Source: Zhihengliuella flava (GTDB taxonomy: Bacteria; Actinomycetota; Actinomycetes; Actinomycetales; Micrococcaceae). From it: a stretch of DNA of 64,000 nucleotides. Below are positions 52,994 through 61,987 of this stretch, piece by piece. The stretch lies in NCBI RefSeq assembly GCF_015751895.1, contig NZ_JADOTZ010000001.1, positions 744,001 through 808,000 of the forward strand, given 5' to 3'. The position numbers and the translations under genes are program-made. Below the pieces are notes generated by a model that did not search any database, was not told the DNA's origin, and was given only the letters and a program-made list of their open reading frames with translations. Every line of letters starts with the position of its first letter. The stretch's first letter is position 1.

Positions 52994-54813
52994 CCCTCGG
53001 CGATTTCGGCGGCCTCGAGCCACTGCAGCTCGAGGTCGCTGTGGGCTTCCTGGAGCTGGCCCAGCTGGCCGGTCAGGCCGGTGAGCCGCTCGAACTCCAG
53101 GGCCTCCGACGCCGCCGCCATGTCCGCCTCCACGGCGCCGATCCGCTCCTGCAGCTTGGCCATCTGCTTCTCCAGCCGGTTCAGGCTCTTGCGGGCCTCA
53201 CGCTTGTCGGCCTCGGAGTACGACGACGCCGCGCTCGGCGCCGGTGAAGGGCCTCCCGCCGCTGGGGACGCCGGGGGCGAGTCGGCCCGCTGGGCCGGGG
53301 TCGACCCGGCGGCGCGCAGCTCGAGGTACTGCTCCACACCGCCGGGGAGGAACCGAATCTGCCCGTCACCGAGGAGCGCCAATTGGTGATCGGTGGCCCG
53401 CTCCAACAGGTAGCGGTCGTGGCTGACCACCACCAGCGTCCCCGGCCACCCATCGAGGAGATCCTCGACCGCGGCGAGCGTGTCCGTGTCCAAGTCGTTC
53501 GTCGGCTCGTCCAACATCAACACGTTGGGTTCGCCGATCATGAGGCGCAACAGCTGCAGCCGCCGGCGTTCACCGCCGGAGAGATCCTTGATCTGCGTCC
53601 ACTGCTTCGACTGGTCGAAACCGAGCTGCTCCACCAGCTGCCCGGCGGAAAGCTCCTTGCCCCCGACCTCGAACCGCTGCTGTTCGTCCTTGATCACCTC
53701 GATGACGCGCTTGTCCGCCAGCGGCTCGAGCTCCTTGACCTCCTGCGTCAGCATGGCGGTCACCACCGTCTTGCCCCGCTTGATGCGGCCTCCCGTGGGC
53801 TCCACGTCGCCGTTGAGCAAGCGCAGCAACGTGGACTTGCCCGCACCGTTCACGCCGACGATGCCCACCCGCTCACCCGGGGCCAACCGCAGGGTGACCT
53901 GGTCGAAGAGGGAACCGGCGGCATCGTAACCGAGGGAGACGTCCTCGAGGTCGATGACGTCCTTGCCGAGCCGGGCGGTCGCCATCTTGGCGAGGGCCAC
54001 GGAGTCCCGGGGCTCCGGCACATCGTTGATCAGCGCGTTGGCTGCCTCGATACGGAACTTCGGCTTCGACGTTCGGGCCGGGGCGCCGCGACGCAGCCAC
54101 GCCAACTCCTTCTTGGCCAGCTGCTGGCGCTTCTGTTCCTCGACGGCTGCCTTCCGGTCCCGCTCCACTCGGGCAAGCGTGTACGCGGCGTAGCCGCCGT
54201 CGAACGGATCCACGACGCCGTCGTGCACCTCCCACGTGCGGGTGCAGACCTCGTCAAGGAACCAGCGATCGTGGGTGACCAAGAGCAGGCCGCCCTGATT
54301 GGCCCGCCACCGCGCCTTGAGGTGTTGGGCGAGCCACGCGACGCCCTCGACGTCGAGGTGGTTGGTGGGCTCATCCAACATGATGACGTCGTCGTCTCCG
54401 ATGAGCAGCTTGGCCAGCGCGACTCGACGGCGCTGGCCGCCGGAGAGCGAGGAAACGCGGGCGTGCCAGTCCACCTCCTGCACCAGCCCGCCCATGATCT
54501 CGCGGACCTTAGGGTTCGAGGCCCACTCATGATCGGCGGCGTCGCCCACAATCGCCTCGCCGACGGGGAGGTCGCCATCCAGCACATCGCGCTGATTCAG
54601 GTAGCCGACCCGCACGTGTTTGGGCTTGGTGACCAGCCCCTCGTCCGGGCTTTGCGCGCCGGAGAGCAACCGCATCAATGTCGATTTGCCGTCGCCGTTG
54701 CGGCCGACCATGCCAATCCGGTCCCCGTCGTCGAGGCCGAGGCTAACGCCGTCGAGCACCGTCCGCGTGCCGTAGGAAACGCGCAGGTTCTGCGCGCCGA
54801 GCAAGTGAGCCAT
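52990..54813 (-). CDS. ABC-F family ATPase (Uup/EttA-like)
   Basis: 607 residues, two ATPase domains on one chain and no membrane segments, as in ribosome-associated ABC-F factors. Domain 1: GRNGDGKSTLMRLLSG, LSGGQRRRVALAKLLI, VIMLDEPTNHLD. Domain 2: GVNGAGKSTLLRLLNG, LSGGERRRLQLLRLMI, VLMLDEPTNDLD. A basic linker lies between, and a C-terminal coiled coil (about 540-605) resembles the Uup C-terminal domain. Last four bases overlap the convergent beta-galactosidase gene. Downstream of ispE on the same strand, as in mycobacteria. Confidence 0.92.
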   Translation of the reverse strand: MAHLLGAQNLRVSYGTRTVLDGVSLGLDDGDRIGMVGRNGDGKSTLMRLLSGAQSPDEGLVTKPKHVRVGYLNQRDVLDGDLPVGEAIVGDAADHEWASNPKVREIMGGLVQEVDWHARVSSLSGGQRRRVALAKLLIGDDDVIMLDEPTNHLDVEGVAWLAQHLKARWRANQGGLLLVTHDRWFLDEVCTRTWEVHDGVVDPFDGGYAAYTLARVERDRKAAVEEQKRQQLAKKELAWLRRGAPARTSKPKFRIEAANALINDVPEPRDSVALAKMATARLGKDVIDLEDVSLGYDAAGSLFDQVTLRLAPGERVGIVGVNGAGKSTLLRLLNGDVEPTGGRIKRGKTVVTAMLTQEVKELEPLADKRVIEVIKDEQQRFEVGGKELSAGQLVEQLGFDQSKQWTQIKDLSGGERRRLQLLRLMIGEPNVLMLDEPTNDLDTDTLAAVEDLLDGWPGTLVVVSHDRYLLERATDHQLALLGDGQIRFLPGGVEQYLELRAAGSTPAQRADSPPASPAAGGPSPAPSAASSYSEADKREARKSLNRLEKQMAKLQERIGAVEADMAAASEALEFERLTGLTGQLGQLQEAHSDLELQWLEAAEIAEG

Positions 54814-54866
54814 GAAGTCCTTTGGTTGGGTTCGTGCAGTCGTTCAGTCCGGGAGCTCGCTGAGCG

Positions 54867-55817
54867 CTAGATCAGTTCAGCGCCGTGCACGGGCCCCTGA
54901 ACGGCGTGCGCCGCGAGGCCGGGCTCATCGCCGAGCTGCACCACGAGCTGACGGGCGTGGGCCGCGTCTTCGGCGAGCAGCGCTGCCGTGGGGCCGGAGC
55001 CGGAGACGATCGCGGCCAAGGCGCCGTCGCTCACCGCTTCAGTGAGGGCCTCCCCCAGCTCGGGAGCGAGACTCACCGAGGCTGCCGCGAGGTCATTGTG
55101 TAGCAACGGCGCGAGCGCCTGCGGGTCGGCGGCGATGAGCGCCTTGAGCACCTCGGGGTCCACCTCGGAGGGGGTGGGCACGTCCTGCCCGGACCGGAGC
55201 GCGTCGAGCGCGCTAAACACTTTCGGGGTGGAGAGACCATAGCTCGCGGGCAGCACCACCCAATGGGTGGGTTGACGCACGAGGACCGGCGACAGCTCGT
55301 CCCCCACGCCGAGCCCCACCGCCGCGCCTCCGGCCAAGGCAAACGGGACGTCTGCTCCCAGCTCACGGCCGAGTTGGCCCAGCTGGTCGCGGGTGAGCCC
55401 GGTCCCCCACAGGGCATTGCACGCGACGAGCGTGGCCGCCGCATCGGCCGAGCCGCCGCCCATGCCGCCCGCGATGGGCACATGCTTGGTCACCGCGAGG
55501 TCCACGCCGGTGCCAACGCCCGTGCGCTCGGCGAGCAAGCGCGCGGCCCGCACCACGAGGTTCTCCGGCCCGAGCGGAAAGTCTTCCGGTTCCCGCACGG
55601 CCGTCGACTCGTCCGTCAGGCGCACCGTGACGCCGTCGTCCTCCCGCGGCGTGGCCGCAACCTCCTCATACAAGCTCACCGCCAGATACAGGCTGGCTAC
55701 GCAGTGATAGCCGTCCTCCCGGGGTGGGCCGACGCGAAAGTACACGTTGATCTTGCCCGGCGCCCGTGCTGTCACGGTCCGCGCCACGGCCTGGCCTGCG
55801 CTCTCCCGGCCGATCAT
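54867..55817 (-). CDS. ispE: 4-diphosphocytidyl-2-C-methyl-D-erythritol kinase
   Basis: GHMP kinase of the non-mevalonate isoprenoid pathway. 316 residues: [24 protein letters not shown] (catalytic Lys/Asp region), glycine-rich ATP motif [17 protein letters not shown], and [11 protein letters not shown] near the end. The ATG at 55817 overlaps the ksgA stop (ATGA). Its GGGGAGG site is unusually close, so an internal GTG before TARAPGK is a fallback. ksgA-ispE coupling is typical. Confidence 0.94.
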   Translation of the reverse strand: MIGRESAGQAVARTVTARAPGKINVYFRVGPPREDGYHCVASLYLAVSLYEEVAATPREDDGVTVRLTDESTAVREPEDFPLGPENLVVRAARLLAERTGVGTGVDLAVTKHVPIAGGMGGGSADAAATLVACNALWGTGLTRDQLGQLGRELGADVPFALAGGAAVGLGVGDELSPVLVRQPTHWVVLPASYGLSTPKVFSALDALRSGQDVPTPSEVDPEVLKALIAADPQALAPLLHNDLAAASVSLAPELGEALTEAVSDGALAAIVSGSGPTAALLAEDAAHARQLVVQLGDEPGLAAHAVQGPVHGAELI

Positions 55818-56686
55818 GCCTCCCCCGCCATCGACGGGTGATGCGCTGCAATGGCTGCGAATTCCTCAATCCCTAGCTTCTCGCCGCGTGCCTGCGGATC
55901 CACCCCGGCCGCGCGCAGGGCCGTCTCAGCCGCGGCGGCGCTACCGGCCCAGCCGGCCAAGGCGGCGCGCAGCGTCTTGCGCCGTTGCGCGAAGGCGGCA
56001 TCAATGGCGGCGAAGACCTGCTCTCGACTCGCCGGGGTCTCCGGCGGGTCGTGACGGGTGAATCCCACGAGGCCGGAATTGATCTTAGGGGCCGGCCAGA
56101 ACACGTTCTTGCCGATGATTCCGGCCTTGCGCATGTGGGCATACCACGCCGCCTTGACGGACGGAACACCGTAAATCTTGCTTCCCGGCGTGGCGGCGAG
56201 CCGGTCGGCGACCTCGTCCTGGACCATCACCAAACCATGACGTAGCGACGGGAAGTGCTCGAAGAGGTGCAGGACCACTGGGACGGCCACGTTGTAGGGC
56301 AGGTTGGCCACCAGCGCGGTGGGCGCGTGCGGCAGCTCGGTCACCTGCATCGCATCGGACAGGACGACGTCGAGCGCGTCGGCCTTCTCCGGGCGAAATT
56401 CGGCGATGGTGCGCGGCAATCGCGCGGCCAGTTTCGGGTCGATCTCCACGGCCACCACACGTCGGGCGGCGTCGAGGATCCCCAGCGTCAGCGACCCCAG
56501 GCCGGGACCGACCTCCAGCACCACCTCATCCGGTTCCACGTCGGCGGCAGCGACGATCCGGCGGATGGTATTGCCATCAATGACAAAGTTTTGGCCGAGC
56601 GTCTTCGTCGGGCGGACGTCGAGTTCGCCGGCTAACCGGCGAATCTCGGTCGCGCCCAATAAGGCGGTGGTGGGGTCAGAAGTCAC
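55814..56686 (-). CDS. rsmA: 16S rRNA dimethyladenosine transferase
   Basis: KsgA-type enzyme that dimethylates A1518 and A1519 of 16S rRNA. 290 residues: [17 protein letters not shown] motif [12 protein letters not shown], motif II VAVEIDP and catalytic motif [17 protein letters not shown] at 56686. Ends in a four-base overlap with ispE and follows the rpfB terminator. Confidence 0.96.
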   Translation of the reverse strand: MTSDPTTALLGATEIRRLAGELDVRPTKTLGQNFVIDGNTIRRIVAAADVEPDEVVLEVGPGLGSLTLGILDAARRVVAVEIDPKLAARLPRTIAEFRPEKADALDVVLSDAMQVTELPHAPTALVANLPYNVAVPVVLHLFEHFPSLRHGLVMVQDEVADRLAATPGSKIYGVPSVKAAWYAHMRKAGIIGKNVFWPAPKINSGLVGFTRHDPPETPASREQVFAAIDAAFAQRRKTLRAALAGWAGSAAAAETALRAAGVDPQARGEKLGIEEFAAIAAHHPSMAGEA

Positions 56687-56716
56687 GCATCCATCCTAAG
56701 CGCTCCGGGTACGACG

Positions 56717-56749
56717 GCGGCCCCACACCCGGAGTGGGTGTGGGGCCGC
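56717..56749 (-). terminator. Stem-loop terminator after rpfB
   Basis: Perfect 14-bp stem GCGGCCCCACACCC with its complement and a five-base loop, between the rpfB stop and the ksgA start. Confidence 0.8.
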
Positions 56750-56767
56750 GCGGGACCGATGGGTGCC

Positions 56768-57934
56768 TTAGCGCAGGCCGAGCTGCGCGGAGCAGGAGGG
56801 CCAGTGGCCCCAACCGCCATTGGCGCGCAGGCGCTCCGCAGCCGCGATCTGCTCCGACGGGCTGGCCTGATGCGGGTAGGCCGCGTACTGCGTGCCACCG
56901 ACGGCCTGCCAGCTGGACAGGCTGAACTGCAGCCCACCGTAGTAGCCGTTGCCCGTATTGATGGACCAGTTGCCGCCAGACTCACACTCGGCCAGAGCAG
57001 CCCACGCACCCGAGGACGGGCCGGATGCCGTGGTTCCGCCACCGGATGAGGATGCGGAGGAGCTCGACGAGGTCGACGGCGCCGGGGCCTCTTCCTTGGT
57101 GCCGTACGTGACCACCTCAGTCACCGGCTGAGAAACAACGGACGAATCCACGGCCTCGGTGGAGTACACCTCGCCGTCATGGAGGATGACCTCGTAACTA
57201 ATTTCCCGCGCGCCGTTCTTGCCCTCGGTAGTCACCTCAGAGTCACCCTTGTCCATGGATGAATCGGAGACCTTTTTGGTCTCGTGCGCGATGGCTTCGG
57301 TCTCCGTATGCGACTCGGTGCTGACGCGGATGATGCGAATGCGCATATCGTCGCTCGTGGCCGCAGACGTGTTGGACGGGTACACGATGTCATCTGAACC
57401 GACCTTGATGCCCTCTGCCGCGAGGACCTCGTCCACCGTCAGCGCGGTGGTGCTGAGCTCTTGGCTCTCTCCCCCGACGATCAGTTCAATGGACTTCGGG
57501 GTCTGAATCTCCAGAGCGGAGCTCAGCGACACGAGTTCCATATCGGCCCCAGCCGAGACCTCGGCCTGATCTTCTAGGCCCAGCTGGGCCAGGACGTCGG
57601 CGACGGTCACGCCGGTGGTGCCCACCGTGCGCTCTTGACCGTCCACCACCAGCTCGACGCTCTTGTGGCTGTTGACGGTGATTTCCGAGTCATCTTCAAT
57701 GGCGGCGTCCAGCGCCGGGGTGACCTCGTCTTGCTCCCCCACCTCGATATCGGAGGAGGCCAGAGCCTCGGCCACGGTGCTGCCGAACGTCGTCACGGAC
57801 TGTGTCTCGCCATCGACGGTCACGGCCAGGGTCTTCGAGGCGCCCACGTAGGAGACGACGCCGAGGATCAGCGCAGCAAGCACCACGGCCTGCGCGCCGA
57901 CCTTCGCCCAGCGGTGGCGGAATACGTTCTTCAT
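56768..57934 (-). CDS. rpfB: Resuscitation-promoting factor, RpfB type
   Basis: Secreted peptidoglycan-cleaving protein that revives dormant cells. 388 residues: a basic start and one hydrophobic segment (about 12-30), three DUF348 repeats (each around xxVxVDGxxxxVxTxxxTVxxxL, between 34 and 205), a G5 domain (about 215-275), a Ser-rich linker, and the C-terminal lysozyme-like Rpf domain from SGAWAALAECESGGNWSINTGNGYYGGLQF with catalytic Glu318. The ATG at 57934 is chosen over a longer frame. The tatD-rpfB-ksgA-ispE order equals that of M. tuberculosis Rv1008-Rv1011, apart from the MauE-type gene inserted here. Confidence 0.95.
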   Translation of the reverse strand: MKNVFRHRWAKVGAQAVVLAALILGVVSYVGASKTLAVTVDGETQSVTTFGSTVAEALASSDIEVGEQDEVTPALDAAIEDDSEITVNSHKSVELVVDGQERTVGTTGVTVADVLAQLGLEDQAEVSAGADMELVSLSSALEIQTPKSIELIVGGESQELSTTALTVDEVLAAEGIKVGSDDIVYPSNTSAATSDDMRIRIIRVSTESHTETEAIAHETKKVSDSSMDKGDSEVTTEGKNGAREISYEVILHDGEVYSTEAVDSSVVSQPVTEVVTYGTKEEAPAPSTSSSSSASSSGGGTTASGPSSGAWAALAECESGGNWSINTGNGYYGGLQFSLSSWQAVGGTQYAAYPHQASPSEQIAAAERLRANGGWGHWPSCSAQLGLR

Positions 57935-58233
57935 AGGTTTCCCAACTTCTCTGCCATCCAGGCACGGGGAAACGCACACACGGCCATCCAGTTGGACATA
58001 CGAACGGAATGCCCACGTTTTTCGATGGTGCTGCTGGCTGCGCGCGGTGCTCAGTAGCCCCGCGCCAAACGCGCATACGGTGGCGGAACGCAGAAGCGAT
58101 CCTTACCCGAAACCTTCCCCGATCCCGGCTATTTCCCGTTAACCGTAACCGTTCTGTTATCAAGTCACAAACAGCAAACGGAGATTGTCACAGCTCGGCC
58201 ACCACGCGTGGCGCCGACCTCGGCGGTGCAACA
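57935..58233. promoter_or_regulatory. Divergent control region and long leader of rpfB
   Basis: 299 bp without a gene. Near 58137-58153 is a tandem run CGTTAACCGTAACCGTT on the plus strand (two CGGTTA-like copies), followed by TGTTATCAAGTCACA. This resembles the kind of direct repeat bound by response regulators such as MtrA, known to act on rpfB in mycobacteria, but the match is not tested. The remaining 200 bp toward rpfB would form a long 5' leader. No riboswitch consensus could be recognised by eye. Confidence 0.4.
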
Positions 58234-59346
58234 ATGGGGATCATGACGGCATCCGCACTAGTCACCGCCCCACTTGCGCTGGCGGCCATCCTCGCCGTGG
58301 CGGCCGTGGCCAAGGTCACCCCACCCCGGGCACATTTGCGTCACGAAGCCGCGCTCACCGGCCGCGGTATCCCTTCCGTGATCAACGCCGCGTGGGTGCG
58401 CCGCTTCCATCCGTGGCTCGAGCTAGTCCTAGCGATCACGCTGCTAGCGCTGCCGTGGCCATGGGTCCTTCTGCCGGCCTCGGCGACGTTGCTGCTGTGT
58501 GGCGCCTACCTGTGGATCATCGCCGCCGTCGTGGCTACCGACGAACCTCAAGATTGTGCGTGTTTCGGTCGGCTGAGCTCCGGCCCCGTCACGCGCGCAG
58601 ACCTCGTCCGCAACGTCGGACTCCTCGCTCTTGCGGCCGTCGCTTTCGCGTGGGCCGTGGCCGGCCGGTCCGTCGGAGCGGACGTCGCCGCGTTCTCCAC
58701 TGGCGACTGGTGGTGGCTCGCCGTCGCGGCGCTCGCCAGCCTCACGCCCTGGGTGTTCCGCCTCGCGACGCGGCGCCTGCGCGCCGTGGATCAGGGCGGG
58801 CGCCCGACGGCGGTCGGCCCGACCCCGTCGTCGCACGCGGCCGATGCGGCCGCTGGAGCGGTGCGGCACAACCTGGCCCCGCGCCGGGCGCCGGCCTCAC
58901 TCGACGAGGCCCAACCGGAGGATCTGACCTCGCTGGCCCTACCCGACATCGTCGTCACGGACGCGGCCGGTCAGCCGGCCCCCTTGCGTCGAGTGTGCTC
59001 CGGCGTCGCGACCCTGCTGATCCTGGTCCGCCCCTCGTGCCATGCGTGCGACGCGGTGCTGGCGCAACTCGGTCCGTGGCAAGAGCGGTTCGGAGACCGA
59101 GTCCAGGTCCGGCTGCTCGTTTCCAAACGGCCGGAGAAGTTCGCCGAGCAACACGCCGAGCTCGCCGACCTGACGCTGACCGATGCCAGCCGCGCGATTG
59201 CCCCGTTGCTGGGGGTGCACTACACGCCGTCGGCGCTCCTCATCGCCCCGGACGCCTCCATCGCGGCAGGGCCCACCACGGGCGCCGAGTACATCACCTC
59301 GCTCGCCGAGGTCATCATCGATTCCATCCAGCCCCCGCAGGAGTAA
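58234..59346 (+). CDS. MauE/DoxX-like membrane protein fused to a thioredoxin-like domain
   Basis: 370 residues. The N-terminal part has about four to five membrane segments with the MauE-type motif DCACFG (Cys108, Cys110). A linker follows, then a C-terminal TlpA/thioredoxin-like domain with CHAC (Cys269-Cys272). MauE proteins support disulfide formation in exported enzymes such as methylamine dehydrogenase. The fusion suggests a self-contained VKOR/DsbB-DsbA-like electron path, though the side of the membrane on which the thioredoxin part lies is not certain. ATG at 58234, or ATG at 58243; both lack a strong ribosome site. Divergent from rpfB, convergent with tatD. Confidence 0.72.
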   Translation: MGIMTASALVTAPLALAAILAVAAVAKVTPPRAHLRHEAALTGRGIPSVINAAWVRRFHPWLELVLAITLLALPWPWVLLPASATLLLCGAYLWIIAAVVATDEPQDCACFGRLSSGPVTRADLVRNVGLLALAAVAFAWAVAGRSVGADVAAFSTGDWWWLAVAALASLTPWVFRLATRRLRAVDQGGRPTAVGPTPSSHAADAAAGAVRHNLAPRRAPASLDEAQPEDLTSLALPDIVVTDAAGQPAPLRRVCSGVATLLILVRPSCHACDAVLAQLGPWQERFGDRVQVRLLVSKRPEKFAEQHAELADLTLTDASRAIAPLLGVHYTPSALLIAPDASIAAGPTTGAEYITSLAEVIIDSIQPPQE

Positions 59347-59365
59347 ATCGCACCGCCGTGGGGCC

Positions 59366-60346
59366 TCAGAAAGTTCCGTAGACCCGTTCGGTGTTGGCGG
59401 CCAGCCGCGCGCACAGGTCCCCGAGGTCCTCCCCACTGCGTTCGGCCATGAACCGCACCGTGTAGGGAATCATGTAGGACGAGTTGGGCTGCCCGCGGAA
59501 CGGGTGCGGGGTGAGGAACGGCGCGTCCGTCTCCACCAGCACATGTTCTGGGTCCGCGATGTCCAAGGCCGCGTGAAGGTCCACCGAGTTCTTAAAGGTC
59601 ACCGTTCCGGAAAAGGACAGGTACCACCCGTGTTCGTTGCAGATCCGCGCGAGGTCGGCGTCCCCGGAAAAGCAGTGAAACACCACCGATTCCGGCAGCC
59701 GCTCGGCGCTGAGCAGCACGTCCACCACGTCCTCGTGCGCGTCGCGGTCGTGGATCTGCAGGGCTTTCCCGTGCTCGACGGCGAGCGCGAGGTGCGCTTC
59801 GAAGGACGCTCGCTGGGCTGGGTGCCCCTCCACGCCGGTGCGGTAGTAGTCCAGCCCCGTCTCCCCGATGGCGCGCACCCGCTCGTGGCCAGCCAGCGAT
59901 CGAATGTCCTCGAGGGCCGCGTCCAGTTCGCCGCGCTCGGCCAAGACCGCGGCGTCGTTGGGGTGGATGGCCACCGCTGCCAACACGCGCCGGTCGGCGG
60001 CCGCCAACTCCACCGCGGCGCGGGAGGATGCGACGTCGCACCCCACTTGAATCACCGAGGACACCCCGACGGCGTTCGCCGTGGCCAACGCGTCGTCGAG
60101 GGCCACGGTCTGCCGGCCAGACCGGAAGTCGAGGTGGGTGTGGTTGTCCGGTACGGGGACAGGGAGAGGCTCCGGCGCGGGCGGAAATTCGTGACGACGG
60201 CGGCGCTTCGCCGCCTTGGCCCGCATCCGCTCAGCTTCCTCGGCGCTCGCCTCAGCCGGGATGACGACGTCGTCCTCAGGGACCGAGGAGGCGAAAGCGG
60301 GCGGGATCGATCCGGGACTCACACGCGTAGTTTTCACGCGTGCCAT
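59366..60346 (-). CDS. tatD: TatD-family metal-dependent hydrolase
   Basis: 326 residues, TIM-barrel DNase/hydrolase. Metal ligands: NHTHLDF (about 89-95), GETGLDYY (Glu), FHCFSG (His) and VETDAPFLTPHPFRG (Asp). The N-terminal 80 residues are a charged extension (EEAERMRAKAAKRRRRHEF) longer than in most TatD proteins. ATG at 60346. Follows gabD on the same strand. Confidence 0.92.
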   Translation of the reverse strand: MARVKTTRVSPGSIPPAFASSVPEDDVVIPAEASAEEAERMRAKAAKRRRRHEFPPAPEPLPVPVPDNHTHLDFRSGRQTVALDDALATANAVGVSSVIQVGCDVASSRAAVELAAADRRVLAAVAIHPNDAAVLAERGELDAALEDIRSLAGHERVRAIGETGLDYYRTGVEGHPAQRASFEAHLALAVEHGKALQIHDRDAHEDVVDVLLSAERLPESVVFHCFSGDADLARICNEHGWYLSFSGTVTFKNSVDLHAALDIADPEHVLVETDAPFLTPHPFRGQPNSSYMIPYTVRFMAERSGEDLGDLCARLAANTERVYGTF

Positions 60347-60383
60347 CCTATCGATCCCGCCCGCAGTGGGAGAGATTCACCCG

Positions 60384-61865
60384 CTAGTCGGCGTAGGGAT
60401 CCCCGATACCGATGTACTGCACGGTGGAGTATTCAGCGATGCCCTCGCTGCCGCCCTCCCGGCCCATGCCCGACTGCTTCACACCACCGAACGGTGCGGC
60501 CGCGTTGGAGATCACCCCGGCGTTAAACCCGACCATGCCGAACTCAATCTGCTCGGCCACCCGGAACATCCGGTTGTAATCGGCCGTGTACAGGTAGGAC
60601 GCCAGCCCATACTCGCTCGCGTTGGCGAGGCGGATGGCCTCCTCCTCCGTGGCGAACGTGGTCACGGGCGCTACCGGCCCAAAGATCTCCTCGGAGAGGA
60701 TCTGCGCGTCGTTCGGGACGTTGCCGAGGACAGTCGGGGCGTAGAAGTAACCGTCCCCAGCCAGTGGCTCGCCACCGGTGATGGCGACGGCCCCGGCGGC
60801 CACGGCGTCGGACACGAGAGCGTGGACATCGTCCCGTGCCGAGGATTCGATCAGCGGGCCGACCGTTGAGGAGTCCTCGGTGCCACGCCCCGGGCGCAGA
60901 GCCTTCATGGCGGCGGCAAACTTCTCGGTGAACTCGTCCGCCACCGTGTCCTGCACGAGGAAGCGGTTCGCGGCGGTGCAGGCCTCGCCCATGTTGCGCA
61001 TCTTCGCCGCCATCGCGCCCTCCACCGCCTTGTCCAGGTCGGCATCTTCGAAGACGATGAACGGCGCGTTGCCGCCCAGCTCCATCGACGTGCGCAGAAC
61101 GTTGTCCGCGGCGTCCTTGAGCAGGCGCTGGCCCACCGGGGTGGACCCCGTGAAGGAGACCTTGCGCAGGCGCGAATCGGCCATGACGGGCCCAGAAATC
61201 GCCGAGGCGCTCTTGCCGGCCACCACGTTGAGTACTCCGGCTGGCAGCCCGGCTTCAAGCAGCGTGGCGGCGAACAACTGGCTGGTCAGCGGGGTCAGCT
61301 TGGCGGGCTTGAGCACCATGGTGCAGCCGGCAGCAATCGCCGGGCCCACCTTGCGCGTGGCCATCGCTAGCGGGAAGTTCCACGGCGTAATGAGCAGGCA
61401 GGGACCCACCGGCTTGTGCTGGACCAGGATCTTGTTCTTGCCCTCCGGCGTGGTGAGGTAGCGCCCGTAGTCGCGGACCGCCTCCTCCGAGAACCAGCGC
61501 ATGAACTCGTTGCCGTAGGCGACCTCGCCCCGGGCCTCCGGCAGCGGCTTGCCCATCTCGAGGGTCATCAGCAGCGCGAAGTCCTCCGCGCGCTCGTTGA
61601 TGAGGTCAAACGCACGGCGCAGAATGTCGGAGCGAGTACGCGCCGGGGTCAGCGCCCATTCGGCCTGGGCGGCGTCCGCCGCGTCCAGAGCGGCCAGGGC
61701 ATCCTCGCTGGTGGCTGAGGCCAGCGTCGCGAGGACTTTGCCCGTGGCCGGGTCGTGCACGTCAAACGTGCCGCCGTCCGACGCGTCGCGCCACTGTCCG
61801 TTGATGAGCAGTCCGGTGGGGACGGAGGCCAGCAGTTCGGCTTCGCGCTCGGGTGTAATCGTCAT
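60384..61865 (-). CDS. gabD: NAD(P)-dependent succinate-semialdehyde dehydrogenase
   Basis: Oxidises succinate semialdehyde (GABA breakdown) or a similar aldehyde. 493 residues. Seen: TPWNFPLAMATRKVGPAIAAGCT, FTGSTPVGQRLL (cofactor loop), ELGGNAPFIVFEDADL (general base Glu) and the catalytic cysteine in MGEACTAANRFLV. ATG at 61865. No gabT or gabP neighbour is present. In relatives the position between rsmI and tatD is often held by methionyl-tRNA synthetase, so the gene seems to be an insertion here. Confidence 0.88.
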   Translation of the reverse strand: MTITPEREAELLASVPTGLLINGQWRDASDGGTFDVHDPATGKVLATLASATSEDALAALDAADAAQAEWALTPARTRSDILRRAFDLINERAEDFALLMTLEMGKPLPEARGEVAYGNEFMRWFSEEAVRDYGRYLTTPEGKNKILVQHKPVGPCLLITPWNFPLAMATRKVGPAIAAGCTMVLKPAKLTPLTSQLFAATLLEAGLPAGVLNVVAGKSASAISGPVMADSRLRKVSFTGSTPVGQRLLKDAADNVLRTSMELGGNAPFIVFEDADLDKAVEGAMAAKMRNMGEACTAANRFLVQDTVADEFTEKFAAAMKALRPGRGTEDSSTVGPLIESSARDDVHALVSDAVAAGAVAITGGEPLAGDGYFYAPTVLGNVPNDAQILSEEIFGPVAPVTTFATEEEAIRLANASEYGLASYLYTADYNRMFRVAEQIEFGMVGFNAGVISNAAAPFGGVKQSGMGREGGSEGIAEYSTVQYIGIGDPYAD

Positions 61866-61987
61866 TGGTTAGCTCCCGGGATTCGACAGGGCTTACGTGT
61901 GTGCCAAATCTATTCCAGCGGCTCGCCGCAACCTAAATCGAAGTTCGATCCCCGTCATATCCCGCTCACGGAGCGGTGAGCCCGACG

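Noticed and set aside
51410-53023. 537-codon open frame antisense to the GH42 gene
   Set aside because: Opposite an intact beta-galactosidase with both catalytic glutamates; composition typical of a shadow frame.
57935-58233. c-di-AMP (ydaO-type) riboswitch before rpfB
   Set aside because: Such an element controls some actinobacterial rpf genes, but its conserved motifs were not recognisable here by eye; a covariance search would settle it.
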